Below, one piece after another: positions 11,601 through 23,800 of a DNA stretch of 64,000 bases. The notes under the pieces were generated by a model. It ran no database searches, was not told where the DNA came from, and saw nothing but the letters and a program-made list of their open reading frames with translations. Source of the DNA: Deuterostichococcus epilithicus (lineage: Eukaryota > Chlorophyta > Trebouxiophyceae > Prasiolales > Stichococcaceae); the NCBI GenBank assembly GCA_033439295.1, contig JAVTLE010000016.1, forward strand, positions 1,922,001-1,986,000, read 5' to 3'. Made by a program: the position numbers and the translations under genes. Position 1 is the first letter of the stretch. Each line of letters opens with the position of its first letter.

Positions 11601-14218
11601 GAGATTTGCCTCACCAATGCTGCTGGACCCGCGCGTCAAGCCCATGGCTCAGATGTTGGCCTGCTGCCTGCGTGCTGCATTGAGGCACCTAAACCGTCAG
11701 ACAGCAGCCTGGCTTCAGGCAGCAGCCGCCATCGCCATGCCGTATGAGGGCCGCTGGCAATGGCACTTCTGATGGCGTCAGCCTGCTGCATGGAACACAC
11801 CGCCACAGTGGAGGTGTGCCCCAGTCCAGCATACTTTTGACCCGCGCAGCAGCGCAGACCGCTGATCAGAAGAATACCCAATGCTGTTCAAAAGGAGGCT
11901 GTTTGATGCGCATCCTGGTCTCACATTGTGTGCTTTGTTTTCCGCATTCGCAGAGCAGCGGCCGCTCAACTCGGCGCTGGAGCTGGACCTGGACTTTGAG
12001 CGCACCATGCGGCCGCCGCCGGCGCCCACGGAGGAGGGCACCGCCAGCCTGGAGGAGCTCATCAGGTGCGTGGACTCCAGGATGGATAGCTTTCGTCAGT
12101 CTGGAGGACCACACAGGGGCGCGCAGGGTCTCGTCGGATTGCCTGCTGCTCTGTCGAAGGCCTGGCATCGGCCTAAACTGCACCTTGGCGTCGGTTTGAC
12201 AACTGCAAGATGGGATTCGACAGCGGCTGCGACTCCCCGTCTCGCCACCTCATCGCATCCGCCAATGCGAGCTGCAAGACACCACGCCTACCTCAAAAAG
12301 TCCAGCCCTGACTGCAGCTCGTCACCGGTGCCCATTGCTGGCATGCGCTGGGTCCTTTGCAGCCGCCGCTGACACAGGAATAAGTGCATCGGCAGGTCAC
12401 GGGTCGCAGAAAAACAGTGGAACGACGTGCCGCGGCTTGCGGCGCCACCACCCGACAAACGCAAGACCGCCCTGGAGCTGGACGACAAAAAGAGCGGCAA
12501 GGTGAGCTGGTCGTCACCCCTTAAGCTTGCGTTCTGGCTAGAGGCCTTGCGCATCCACGTCTGACGCCCTGGCCGAGGGTTTTGTCATTCCTTCGCACAT
12601 TGCCCGGGCGAGGTGTGCAAGGAGGAGTGTCTGAAGGCCGCTGCTGACACAATCGAGACGGGCTTCATGCACAAATGCCACACTGACATCGCACATCTCT
12701 CACTCGACAGGGCCTGGGCGAGCTGTACGAGGAGGAGTATGTCAAGGCGTCGACCGGCGGCGACGCGGTCGAGGAGCGCGACGCCGCGACCAAGGCCGAG
12801 GCGCGAGCGCTGCTCAAGGGCCTCTTTGCACGCCTGGACGCGCTGTCGCACTTCCACTTTGCGCCCAAACCGGTCGTGGAGGACATGGCGGTCCGCGCGG
12901 AGGTGCCCGCCCTCGCCATGGAGGAGGTCGCCCCCCAGGTGGGTTTGGGGTGTGCCCTTCTTTGGGGTCTGCAGGGTTTCCGCCTTCCGCTTCGGGGCGG
13001 CTGCACCCGCTTCCTGATGGGGTTTGGATTTTGCTCCTTCCGCTTCAGGGCGGCAGCAGCACCCCCTTCCTGATTGGAAATGCCGGTGCGGGGGCACAGT
13101 CGTGCCGTTGGCAGCTGTCTCGTGAGGCAGCGGCGCAGCGGCATGTGAAGGGGCGGGTGGGTGGTGGCGCAGGCGCAGTTGCCGCTGCCCTGTGCCGAGA
13201 GGTCTCCGATTCTCAAGCGCAACGACCGCGGCTGGTGTCTTTCAGTCTGCCGCCCCACGCAGCCCAGCTTCAACCCTGAAAGCTAAGAAAACCCTGAAAC
13301 CCCCGCAGATCGCCAGCGAGGCCAGCATGCGGTACGCGGGCGAGGTGTACAAGCCGGAGGGGGCGCCGCAGGGGGAGGGGGAGCTGTCACGGGAGGAGCG
13401 CAAGCGCGCGCGCGCCGGCAAGAAGCGCGCCGGCAAGAAGCACCGCGCCCAGAAGGCGCGCCGCTTGCCCCTCCCGCCCCTGTGTTTGTGTGATACGCGC
13501 TGTCCGCCTGAACGTCGGAGTCTTGGACCTCCTGCTGTCTGCTGCTGCTGGCAGCACTTTTTTCCCCCACCTCCCCCACCTTGCGCCATGCGCGGCGATG
13601 ATGCAAGCGTAGCTGAGCAGCAGCAGGCGGGACGCACGTGTGGCATGGCGCGGCTCCGGTGGTTGTCACTCACCTGGCTTCCTGCACAGGACGCGGAGAA
13701 GCGGGAGCGCTCGGTCGCGGCAGGCGGTGCAGCGCCGCTGGCGGACCGCAAGTCCGAGGCGGAGGCCAAGGCCGCCGACAAGGTGCACTCCGTGATGCTA
13801 TGACGCACAACACCCACGTGACAAGCCGTGTTGCGCGCTGTTATTGCCTACAGATGTGTCAGCTCTCTCCACGGCCTGCAGTGCCCTGCATTCTCCTACG
13901 TGAGGGGTACGAAGTAAATCCTGCTGCAGCAGGGATCCCAGCCGATACCTGGAGCTCTCCCATGGCGGAGCACTTTGTGCATGCTTGTGAACACTGCAAC
14001 GCTCCTCCACACACATAGCACCTGAAACCTTGGCATCTGCCTGACCGCAGGAGGCCAAGAAGGCTCGCAAGGGCGGCCAGCGGTCCGACTTCACAAAGTC
14101 GACCAAGGTGTTCGCGAAGCTGCAGGACGCGCAGGTTGCGGCGGCCGCCGGCAGGGCGCCCGGCCAACCCAAGCCACCAGTGGGCGACGGCCGCCCGGCA
14201 GCGCTGCTGAAGCTGTAG
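8611..14218 (+). CDS. MPP10: U3 small nucleolar ribonucleoprotein MPP10
   Basis: Component of the U3 snoRNP/SSU processome needed for 18S rRNA maturation in the nucleolus. About 13 exons. 8611-8826 starts MSGSDASDGEGAEDSQQPSD. 9068-9287 carries the family motif FDAEQIWGQLDMQSGPLLKR. 9936-10114 has EDEFMRLDDMEAFVREAE. 10339-10491 is acidic and ends in basic KRRKAGKQ. 10874-11089 has GDDMYDSFFDPK and a Glu/Asp-rich run. 11417-11590 has MSEKDWFMRGETQAG. 11953-12065 has the hallmark LDFERTMRPPPAPTEEG and SLEELIR. 12410-12501 is KQWNDVPRLAAPPPDKRK. 12711-12938 has GLGELYEEEYVKAS and HFHFAPKP. 13309-13455 ends in Lys/Arg-rich sequence, followed by 13690-13782 and 14051-14218. The junction between the second and third exons does not keep frame cleanly; an extra small exon or a sequence error is possible. 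The 13455 donor is AAG|GCGCGC (GC type). Confidence 0.92.
10733..10800 (+). repeat. Upstream partial copy of an MPP10 exon start, acceptor included
   Basis: The sequence CACTGCAGAGGAGA plus about 50 following bases (GDNMHDSFFNPK) is a near copy of the real exon start at 10862-10925 (GDDMYDSFFDPK). The two CAG acceptors (exon starts 10745 and 10874) are 129 nt apart, a multiple of three, and the frame is open between them. Confidence 0.85.
12983..13077. repeat. Two-unit tandem repeat in MPP10 intron
   Basis: Two similar units of about 40 bp at a spacing of roughly 52 bp. Each begins CCTTCCGCTTC and ends CTTCCTGAT, within the intron after the 12938 donor. Confidence 0.75.
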
Positions 14219-14685
14219 TGAGCGGCGTACGTCGGCTTCCCATCGACGTGTGGCCACGGGGCTGCGTCTCCTGTGCCATTCTGAAGTGCTGAGCACCAAA
14301 GTGCTGAGCAGCGAAAGTCGGGGGGCAGAGACGGAGGCTGTTGGCGTTGTGGCACCTGCGGCACCGTCGGTCGAACGCAAACACAATGCTACAACACAAA
14401 TAAAACTGTTCTCGCTGTCAATCACGAGAATGGGAATTGGGGAACGTTCTGCTGTGTGGGGCGGTTGGAAGCAACCAGAAGAGCTGCGTTACGTATGCGA
14501 CTTCCTCGCCAGGCCATATGCAGAAGCCTCAACTTGACGGTCNCCCCAGCCCCGACTGCACAACTCTGCCGCATCATCGTATCTGACTGCGCAGCCAAGC
14601 GCGACAGTTCTCCTTGAAACATTGCATTTGGGACATTGCATCAGCAGGACTGATCGAAGCCAACGCCTTCATTCGCCGCAGCGCG
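14219..14685. other. Tandem intergenic region (MPP10 to zinc-knuckle gene)
   Basis: 3' UTR of MPP10 and promoter/5' UTR of the next gene, by position. It contains a small repeat (AGTGCTGAGCA twice near 14284-14310) and one ambiguous base at 14543. No gene is seen. Confidence 0.45.
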
Positions 14686-17036
14686 ATGTCGGACAGTTCA
14701 TCAGAGTCAGGGCAGCTTGCTGCATCAGCATCAGAGTCCGATGGACACCCGGCAGACACGCTTATCGTCAGGAAGGCGGCCAAGAGGCGGCTGGAACGGC
14801 CCAGTATAGCAGACGCTGATGCGCCTGCTGGGGAGGCCGAAACGAAGCGGAAGCGGAAGAAGAAGACAATGAATTCAGCAGCACCAGCGAGCCCAGCTAC
14901 TGGCGTCGCTACTGCGCCCGCTGATGCCGTCCTGCAAGAGCCGGCGGCACCGAAGCAGCCGCAGCCTGCCAGCGGAGCCAAGCCTCGTAAGACCGGCGCA
15001 GCGGCCCTGCTCAGCCCCTCCAACGCGCAGCAGCTGCAGCAGAAGTCGCCGGCACCCGCCACGCCCGCCGTTGCTGAGGCCCCGGCGCAGGCCACGGCCG
15101 TGCCTTCGGCCGTGCGGCCGGACCCGGCAGATGCGGCAGAGCTGCGAACGCCAGCGCCGCTGGGCGTGATCGTCGTGGAAGACGACGAAGTAGCCGCGCC
15201 CAACAGCGAGCTGCAGCGCCTCCTGCGTGCACCACGGTCCGTATACCTCTCGCACGCTGCCTTGTGTTGGTGACTTATTCTGCGGCCCGTCCGTTGCCCG
15301 TTGAGAAGGAAGCAAATGAACATGAAGCTGCGTGGCCTCTCTGGCAGCTTTGACAGGCAGGCTGGCACCAAGTTGTGTTGGAATCAATACATCGATGTGC
15401 TGATTGCCAGGTACTTTGATGACGACTTTGAAAATGCGGCAATGCGGTGCTACCGCTGCGGCGGCGCCGGCCACCAGGTGTGGCATTCCTCCGGTGGCCA
15501 GTTTCGACGCAGCAACTAGGACATGGCTCTACTGGCTGCCCTGCGAGGGGGGCCGTTGCCGAGCGAGACTGCCGTCAGGAGCGTGTGTCTGATGGCGGGG
15601 TACTGACCGTGGCGCTGACCGTGGCGCTGACGCATCAATTCCAGGCGCGGGAGTGCACCAACGAGGCAAAGGCGCGTCCGTGCGCGCTGTGCGCGCAGTT
15701 CGGGCACAATAAGGCGAACTGTCCGTCGCTGGTGTGCTTCAAGTGCAACCGCACGGGGCACGTGGCCCGCGACTGCCCCCACTCCTACAACAGCCGGTGC
15801 GAGGCATCACTGCGTATCAAACCCGCACCTCGCGTTGTCTGCACAGACACACATGCACAAAAGCTCGCATGGTGCGTTCCCTAAGCAGGCGGGGCTCCGT
15901 TCTGCGTATCTGCATGGTCACATCCATGCTGTCCATGCCGCCTTAGCCAGCCACTGCCAGGCGGACCTGAGGCAAACACATTCTGTTCACCACAGGGTGG
16001 CGGACGCGGCGTCAGCAGTGTGCTTGCGCTGCGGCAGCCCCGACTGCCGCGGCGTCGCGGACTGGGCGCGTGCGGAAGGCGGCTGCACCGCCCGTTACTC
16101 GGCGGCCGACCTGGCGCTGGTCGTCTGCTACGTGTGCGGCCGGCGCGGTCACGCCTGCTGCACGTCCACACCCTCCACCTCCTGGAGGTGGTCATTTTCC
16201 AGACTGGTTCTGCACGTTCGACAGCTGCTGGGGGATAGCGCCTAGGGTCCCCCAGGTGGCAGACTCGCCGTGCTTTCAGCCGTGCTACTGGCTTACTGCT
16301 GTGTATGCTACTGCATTGTGTCAGTGTGATCTCAGATCCGCGTGCAGTTTGCCATGCCATGCTTGTCGGAGACAGCTCAGCATGCAGGGCATTCCTGCCT
16401 ACCGCGCAGCTGGCGATGTAGTCATGAGGGTGGCGGTCGTGCATGCAAGCAGGCCGTCGTGCGCCAACTGCGGGGAGGGCGGCCACTTGGCGGGCGAATG
16501 CCGGGGGGAGAAGCCGATTGCGGTGCGCAACGAGCGCAACCCAAATTTCAAGGGTGGCGGCGCGGCGGCATCGTCATACTATGACGACGGCTATGGCGGT
16601 GGTTCGAGGTGAGCAGTGCTTTTTGGCAGGCGGTTGGTTCAAAAATTGATTACGATCGCTTGGAGCACTGGTTCTGAGCATCGAGAGGCCCGGCCCAGGC
16701 ACGTACGCAGGCGGCGCTGTCAAGCTGTAGTTGTGGTGTTCAGGAGGCGACTATTTTATCATGCAGCAGCTTGCTTGTCAACCTCACCCTGTGTGTGTGC
16801 GCAGCTACGGTGGCAGCACCTACGGCGGCGGTGGCAGCAGCTACGGTGGCGGCAGCGGGTATAGTGGAGGCGGTATGACCTGCTACTCGTGCGGAGAGAC
16901 TGGGCACATGGCCAGGGATTGCCCCAACAAGGGCGGCGGCTTTGGCGGCGGCGGCGGGGGCAGCCGAGGCTCGCGACCGTCGCATCAGGCGAACGGCCGC
17001 GACCGGACGTATGCCTGGCAACATGAGCGGCGATGA
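14686..17036 (+). CDS. AIR1/2-ZCCHC7-like CCHC zinc-knuckle RNA-binding protein
   Basis: Probable RNA-binding adaptor; relatives (yeast Air1/2, plant ZCCHC proteins) work with TRAMP/exosome RNA surveillance in the nucleus. Exon 14686-15236 encodes an acidic Ser-rich start ([10 protein letters not shown]), a basic KRKRKKK stretch and an Ala/Pro-rich linker ending LQRLLRAPR. 15411-15477 continues [20 protein letters not shown], the plant-family arrangement 'APRYFD..CYRCG'. 15645-15796 holds two knuckles ([28 protein letters not shown]). 15995-16187 holds an extended CLRCGSPDC knuckle and [12 protein letters not shown]. 16453-16608 holds [14 protein letters not shown]. 16805-17036 holds a Gly/Tyr/Ser-rich run, a last knuckle [14 protein letters not shown] and an RGS/Gly tail. 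I count about seven knuckles. An upstream in-frame ATG at 14614 would add 24 residues; 14686 was chosen because the acidic start fits better. Confidence 0.87.
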
Positions 17037-17532
17037 TCCTGCAGGGTGAATGTGTGAGATGGTTGGACTTTGGATGTTGGAAGACGGCGTAGCAAGTACG
17101 AGTATGCGAAGTGGTACGAAAACACGACGTCCTCAGCATCCGGGACTTCCCTTTTAAGAAAATGGAAGAGAAACTCTCTGGGCGAAAGCTCACATGCAGA
17201 CTGGAAAATCATCGTATTGCAGTTCTCAGTCAGCTCAAGACAGTTGGGGCATGCTGCCATTCGACCCGTGAATTGGTGATCTGTGATTACCTGCTCGGCA
17301 TACAGACTTTCTCCGGTCTCCGGGGATCAAGCGCACCACCGTTCTATCGCAAGCCGACCTGCTGAATGCAAATTGAGTACACGTTTCAGCAGTTGAAAGG
17401 GGTGCCTCAGGGCTGATTGGCCATCTCAAACTTCCAACGTTGCGGGTGCAGTTTCCTGGCAATTCTGGCCACATTGGCCTCGCAATCCCTCCCTGGCGTG
17501 GCGTCTGACGTCGAAAAGCACTCGCCGCAGCC
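17037..17532. other. Tandem intergenic region (zinc-knuckle gene to RRA gene)
   Basis: Both flanking genes run on +. By position it holds a 3' UTR and a promoter. No supported ORF or RNA gene was seen. Confidence 0.45.
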
Positions 17533-20056
17533 ATGGGCAGCGAAGACTATGACGACTCCAGCGGCAAGCACCGGCGGCAGGACTCGAAAACGCGCTCCGG
17601 CCTGCTAATCAGCGCGCTGCTAGCCGGAGTATGTCTGGGCGTCGTGTTTGCGGAGCGGCTTTACATCCACTTCCAGGAGGTAGAGCAGGGCAGCGGCGGC
17701 GTGGTGCCGGTCGGCGCCGGAGCGGGCGTTGGGAAGGCTATGAGGAGACTGGGACAGGTGCTGGCTGCTCTGTAATCGAGTAAAGTTGCCGAGAATATTC
17801 TCAGCTTTACAGTGAGGAAGCGTCAGCCGCTGCATTGTCGCTGGCACAGTGGGTTGTCTGAGCGGCTTGGCTGAGCGGCTGCGGTATGCAGGTCAGCAAT
17901 CAGGCGCCGCGGTCAGAGCTGGAGAAGATCCTGCAGCGCATTGCACCAGACAAGGAGGTCATGATCGGGATCTCCAACTACAACCTCATCCCGGCGGGCG
18001 AGCTCGTCAGCTTTCTGGATGTGAGTGCCAAGTGCTTCGTTTATGACACTGCAGCACGCCATGTTGTGATGGCGCACGTCTTGATGGCGCATGTCTTGTG
18101 CACACAAAGCATTATCTGCTTCGCCTGCAAGCCTACCATACTGCACTGGCCTGTCTATGTGTTCGCATATGACTGACCACCTGGTTACGGAGCTCTCTGC
18201 TGACACAGCCCTTGGTTCTGAGGCAGAGACCTTTCACTATGTGACGCTGCCTGCAGGCGCTGTCGCACGTAGACATCCCCAACTTTCTGGTCGTGGCCAT
18301 CGACACCAAGCTGCGGGACTACCTTCAGGAGAAGGGCATCAATGTGTACTATAAGGATATACAGGTGAGCTCTCGAATTTTCTGCAGAGGCCATGGTACT
18401 GGATTCCCAGTGCCTCAGCTGCACGCCAGTCGCATACTAGTGACTGCTGCCGCTGCAGATCGCCTGTCGCCGATGAGCCCAAGCTGGCACGTTGCTTTGC
18501 ATCTGTCGCTGGGTGTCTTTGGCCCCGCCGCTGACCTCTGAGATCCCGCGCCTGGCGCCGTAGATCTCGCACGCACAGAAGGACACGGGGTCAAACCACG
18601 CCATTTCGGCGCTCAAGTTCAAGATCATCAAGGAGTTCCTGGACCTGGGCTACAGCGTGCTGCTCTCCGACATAGACGTCGTGTGGCTGAATGTGAGGCC
18701 TCTGATGTCTCTGTCGAGCCGTGTCTGCCACCGCATCTGCCGCCACTTCCGCGACGCCGCATTGACTTGCCAACTTGGCGGCGGCAAGGGCCTGTGTGCC
18801 TCGCATGAGGCTGCTGCTCGTCGTCAGCTGGCGCCCAAATTGCAATGATTCCTGGACGTTGAGCGAAGTGGGTCAATCCGTATTGCATGCTCGTGCAGAA
18901 TCCGTTCAAGCACCTGTACCGGGATCACGACATTGAGGGTATGACAGACGGCTTCGACGCGCCTGGGGCGTACGGCCACATCGATGGCCTCGATGACCCC
19001 TCGATGGGCTGGGCGCGCTATGCACAGGTGTGCTTCCCGCTTTGGGCTGCGTCGCAAACCAGCATGCGCCATGTGGTTTATGTTGAACCTTGTCATGCGG
19101 CATGCATGCGCAGAGCAAGGGCCGCATCTATCATTACTTCAGACGTTTGACAGGGGACGCGAGATGATCTCTGACCTGAGCAGTGACCTTCGACGCTGCG
19201 CTCATGTGCAGGCGACGCGGCACATGAACCTCAACTCGGGCCTGTTCTTCACGCAAGCCAACGAGCGCACCATCAACCTGATGGACCGCATTGCGGCACG
19301 CCTCGCCAAGGAGGCCGCCTGGGACCAGTCCGTGTTCAACGAGGAGATCTTCTTCCTGTCGCACGACGAGTACACCAGCCCCAACATCTCCGTGCGCGTC
19401 ATGAACTACCTCAAGGTGCGGTGCAGCATCTTCCGCATCCCAAGCCCTGTGCGTGGTGAATCCAAAACCCTGTGTGTGGTTGACTGATGATGCATTGAAC
19501 TGCTGGATGATGGCCGCTCGCGAGTGTGCAGCAGAAGAGCAGCAGCAGCAGCAGCAGTAACAGCAGTAACAGCAGCGGCGGCGGGCGGCTACTGTGCCAG
19601 CTGCAGCGGCTGATGCTGCAGCTTGTGCGAAGCCACTGCTGCCGCGCGGATGGACATCGGACGGTGGCAGCTACTGCAGCGGCATCACATGCAATATGGC
19701 GAAGCTGACGAGGCGTTGCTTTGCGTTGTGCAGTTCATGAACTCGAAGGTGCTTTTCAAGCAAGTGCGGCACATGCCCAAGGCGGAGCAGCCGAAGCCGG
19801 TCAGCATCCACGTGAACTACCACCCAGGTCTGCTTTCTGCTTCAAGTGCCGCAGCCTTATCTACTCGTGCCTTTACTACATTGTCAGTGGCACGAAAGAT
19901 CTGTCATCGTGTTTATGTGCTGATCTTGCCGGTCATTGACTGTCGCATGTGCCTGCAGACAAGCACGAGCGTCAAAATGCAATTATGGCGTACTACATCA
20001 ATGGCGAGGAGCATGCGCTGGACAGATTTCCTGGCGGCAGCGAGCCGGGGACATGA
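17533..20056 (+). CDS. RRA-like arabinosyltransferase (GT77 family, Golgi type II membrane protein)
   Basis: Likely adds arabinose to hydroxyproline-rich cell-wall glycoproteins in the Golgi, as plant RRA1-3 do. Eight exons give 371 residues: 17533-17757, 17892-18020, 18257-18364, 18564-18692, 18899-19027, 19212-19415, 19734-19827 and 19959-20056, all phase-consistent. The N-terminus has a short cytosolic arm ([16 protein letters not shown]) and one membrane anchor ([17 protein letters not shown]). The catalytic domain shows [20 protein letters not shown] followed by VVWL, i.e. the DxD-type 'SDID' motif of nucleotide-diphospho-sugar transferases, then [22 protein letters not shown] and [14 protein letters not shown]. 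The tail [13 protein letters not shown] matches the characteristic RRA C-terminus. Sugar and acceptor are inferred from the family. The intron between exons 6 and 7 carries a CAG-rich microsatellite. Confidence 0.9.
19528..19585. repeat. CAG/CAGTAA microsatellite in RRA intron
   Basis: About seven AGC units, then two AGCAGTAAC units, then GGC-rich sequence. It lies between exons 6 and 7, so it is not translated in the model. Confidence 0.8.
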
Positions 20057-20873
20057 TGTCGTTTGTTGCATTAGCGTTGGAAATTCTTAGAGCAAGTTTT
20101 CAGCCCTTGTTGCAAGGCTCAGAAAGTCGACAGGTTAGCAGTCTAGGCGCCGCTGTGTTTTACCTGGTTGCTACTGCCGTAGGCATGAGATTAGGCTGAA
20201 ACACAACACTGCGCTGCACGCCGCCAACACTGCTGGCGTCTGTGTGGCACCTCACGAGCTCGTTTGGCAGAGTCTGCGAGGCTCAGCGGCTGACATGTGG
20301 CAATCACAAGTGAGAGGCAATTTCCATGGTGGGCGTTCTATCATCGAAACGACCCTCCATTGGCTATCGCAAAACCCTGCTGCGCTGCCGGTTTGAACCT
20401 GCCTGCTGCGCAGGTGCTGCGCTCAGATCGTGCTTTCCTCCTCGCTCCGGAACTCAACACTGCCTGACGCGCCCTGTACTGCCGCTTGCTGCAACAGTCG
20501 GCTGCCTGCTGCCGAATTAAACGTGCTGCCTGCGGCACTAGCCGTCGGATTACTGCGAAACACGCTTAGAGGGTGCTCGCCACGCGACGCGTTTTGAGCT
20601 CGTCGGCTGACACTGCCTTACTTCTGCGCTTCTCCGCGAGACGGGTCTCGCGGCACTTCAAACCAGCAAGCCTTCGTGCACCGAGTGCAGCCAGAGTTGC
20701 AAACGCGCATTAAACCGCCAGGCTTGCCCAGCAGCCCAATGTGCGATGCACTCCTGCTCACCTCTGCTTGCTTTTTGCAAGAGATGTGCTTGTGGTGTGT
20801 TGGTCACAGTTGATGTGTGTATGTTCTTGAGGCCTGGTCTGCAGCTACTCACGCCCTTGCACCCTGCTGCACC
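20057..20873. other. Intergenic region (RRA to HMG-box gene)
   Basis: About 0.8 kb between two + genes, presumably 3' UTR plus promoter and 5' UTR. A non-coding first exon of the next gene could lie here, because its first coding exon also has a CACAG acceptor just after the ATG. No other feature is seen. Confidence 0.4.
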
Positions 20874-23800
20874 ATGCACAGGGCATCTCAGGAGATTCAG
20901 CACGACGAGGAGTTCATGGACCTAGAGGCAGCCATCGAGCAACTCGCAGCCGAGGTGGGCCACTGCTACCGCTGGTCAGCCCTTTCTTCTGCGCTTGCAG
21001 CGTTTGAAGACAAGTTGGTCTCGTGCACGCATCAGAGTCACTGGTAGGCTATCACACGCACTTGCTCTCAGCGCCTGCAGGCAGAGAAGGAGGAGAGGAT
21101 GCAGAAGAATGGGGAGCTGCAGAAGGCGGCGTTGCCAAAGGCGGCGTCTCAGAAGGTATCGCAGCCTTCAGCTTCGGCTGCTGTACCTGAGGCGTCCCCT
21201 GCGCCCACTGAGGCAGCTGCTGACGCAGAGGCACAGGCAAGCGTCCACTCTGTTTTGAGCAGCCTGAACTTGTGTATATTGCATTTGTCCGCCTTGAATT
21301 GTATTCGTAGGTAGCTGCCACCCACAAGTGATGTGTCGTCTCCACCTTCCTTGCCGCTTGTGCTGACGTTTGCTTGCTTTGACTGCTGCAAAGGGCGCCG
21401 CCGATGCAACAGCGGACTCCGATCCTGCGTCAGCAGGGGCCGCCAAGGATGACAAGTCCGCCACGAAGTCTGACGAAGTGCGCCAAGATCATTTCGTCTT
21501 AACCCTAGCGCAAGTTCAGCCGCTGCAAAACCTTGCAGCATCACATCAAGAGCATTATGCTTCATTGCCATCGCCGCTGGGACCTGCTGTGAGCTCATCG
21601 TTACAACGCAGGCCGCAAAGGAGGACTGCAGTAGGCCGGACGAGTCGGCAGAGAAGGCCGAGCCACCAGCAGTAAAGGTACCGCTTGACTGCATGCAGCC
21701 TCAACGCTGCAGAACTGCTGTGTTACGCACATGGCTGACGCCCATGCTGTCAAGAGTCTCTCTGCACGATGCGAGCGTGAAGCGGCACACTCTGGCGTTG
21801 CAGGACGGTGCCAGCCGCCAGCCGGTGCCCGCGGCGCCAGCAGTTGCCGCCACAGAACAGGAAGACTGCGCAAGCCCTGCGGCGGCAGCTGCCGCAACAG
21901 CACAGAGGCCGGGCTTCAAGACGAAGAAGCGCCAGGTGTGTAATCAGCACCTCGGAACGACGACGGCAGCAGTGCGCGTTGTGAACTAGACGTTCTGCTG
22001 CAGACGCTGCGCATCCACTCGCCACTCGTTCAGGTGCATTTGTGCTTCCTGCTGCACAGCATCAGATGCATGCACAAGGCCGAGGCTCGACTTGACGTTT
22101 GCTGCATGGCCTCACACAGCTGCAGGTGGGCACCGCCCGCAAGTCCAATGCCACATCAACCGCCGACGCCGCAGCACAGGAGCAGTTAGGTGACGCAGAG
22201 CCTGCGGCCGCTGTGAATGCCGCCGCCGCTAAGGCCAACGCGTCCGCACCTGCCAAGAAGGTGTGCCCGACTGACTGTGCGCCAAGGCCAGGCATGCGCC
22301 TGCAGGGAGTCTCGGAGGCAGATGCTGCGCACAAGTATCACATTACACATGTTTAATTTATGCACTGTGGCACTTGCGCAGGATCTGCCTCCAAGTGCAC
22401 AAGTTTCATGAGCTCAGGTGTCACAGCGCACATGCCTCACCAGCGCAGACTTGCAGACTCGCCGGAGGCCAGCAGAGCCGCTCAACTCATGTGGCATGCG
22501 TTGCAGGAGCCTGCGCCAGGGAGGAGGAAGGCAGTGGCGGGCCTGAAGGTATCGGGCGGCGGTGTCAAGAAGCCAGCCAGCAGCACCAAGACGGCGCCAG
22601 CCAAGAAGGATCAGGCCGGGAAGAAGGAGAAGAAGGAGAAGGAAGCCAAGACGCCGCGCGCCAAGACCGCCTACCAGTTCTTCAGCGCTGAGCAGAGAGG
22701 TAGCGTTTGGCGCCACTGCAATTAGCCCTGCAATTGCATGTCGATTGTAGTGCCGCATGACACGATGTTGCAGACTGGTCCTTCTCGAGAGCTCTGGCTC
22801 TTTTCATCGAAGGACACTGCCTTGCAGGCAGCCGTGAGGCATGCAAGCGCCTGCTGGCCTGCAGCAGGCGACCTGTTGCCGCAGATGTGGTGATTTCACC
22901 CATCTTAAGCGCCTGACACGCGTGCCCACGCACCTGCAGGCAACTTCAAGGACCTGAGCCTGGGCGAGCTGAGCAAGAAGTTGGGCGAGATGTGGAAGGG
23001 CATGGGCGAGGAGGCCAAGGCGCCCTTCGAGGTGCACTGCTCCTGCACGACCTGCCGGCTGCACGTGGGCTCCTGCTTGCCTCAGCTGATGCGCTAAAAC
23101 GCACGAGGTCCTGCACGCATGCATGTCTCCTGAGTGTTCCCCAGGCGACAGCGTTGCTGTGCTGCAGGCACATCCTGACGTCTGTGGCACTATTCGACCG
23201 CATCGTGCGCCTGACTGAAGTACGGATCTCGTGTCACAGTAGCCCACCATGCATGCATGCCTGCAGGCCAAGGCACAGGAGGACCGCGAGTGGGTAGACG
23301 CGCTCAAGGCGGAGACCGGCGGCGACGACGCAGGCGGCGTCAAGAAGGGCAAGACGAAGAAGGAGGTCAAGGAGAAGAAGGTCAAGAAGCCCACCGTCAA
23401 GTCCGCCTACATGGTGCGCGTGCATGCCTGGCCATAATCCTTATGCCAAGTGTGTCCGAGCTCATGTGACTTGCTAGTAGTGCCTGCCTATTTGCCCGCC
23501 TGCTGCATGCAGGCTGCCGGCCGGCTATTGCTGTTGGCGTCAGCTCATTCGTCTGCAAGTCGTTCGAGCAGGCAGTTCGCAGCCAATAGGGTGCAGGGCC
23601 TGCATGTGCGCGCCTGCGGGTGCGAGAGGGTGTCCTTACAGACATAGCATTGGCATGCCGCTGTGTGGTTGCAGCTCTTCTGCGACGCCAAACGAGACGA
23701 GCTGAAGGCCGAGCTGAAGGCCGACAACCCGGATGCGTCCTTTGGCGAGGTAGCCAAGGCGCTGGGCGTCGCCTGGAAGGGCGCTTCGGCCGATGAGAAG

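Noticed and set aside
14614-15371. Long minus-strand open frame opposite the first zinc-knuckle exon
   Set aside because: It is a GC-rich shadow of the Ala/Pro-rich plus-strand exon and has no family features; the plus frame continues into real zinc knuckles.
22804-23400. Minus-strand frame of about 200 codons
   Set aside because: Antisense to HMG-box exons and their introns; no motif, and GC-rich DNA gives many such frames.
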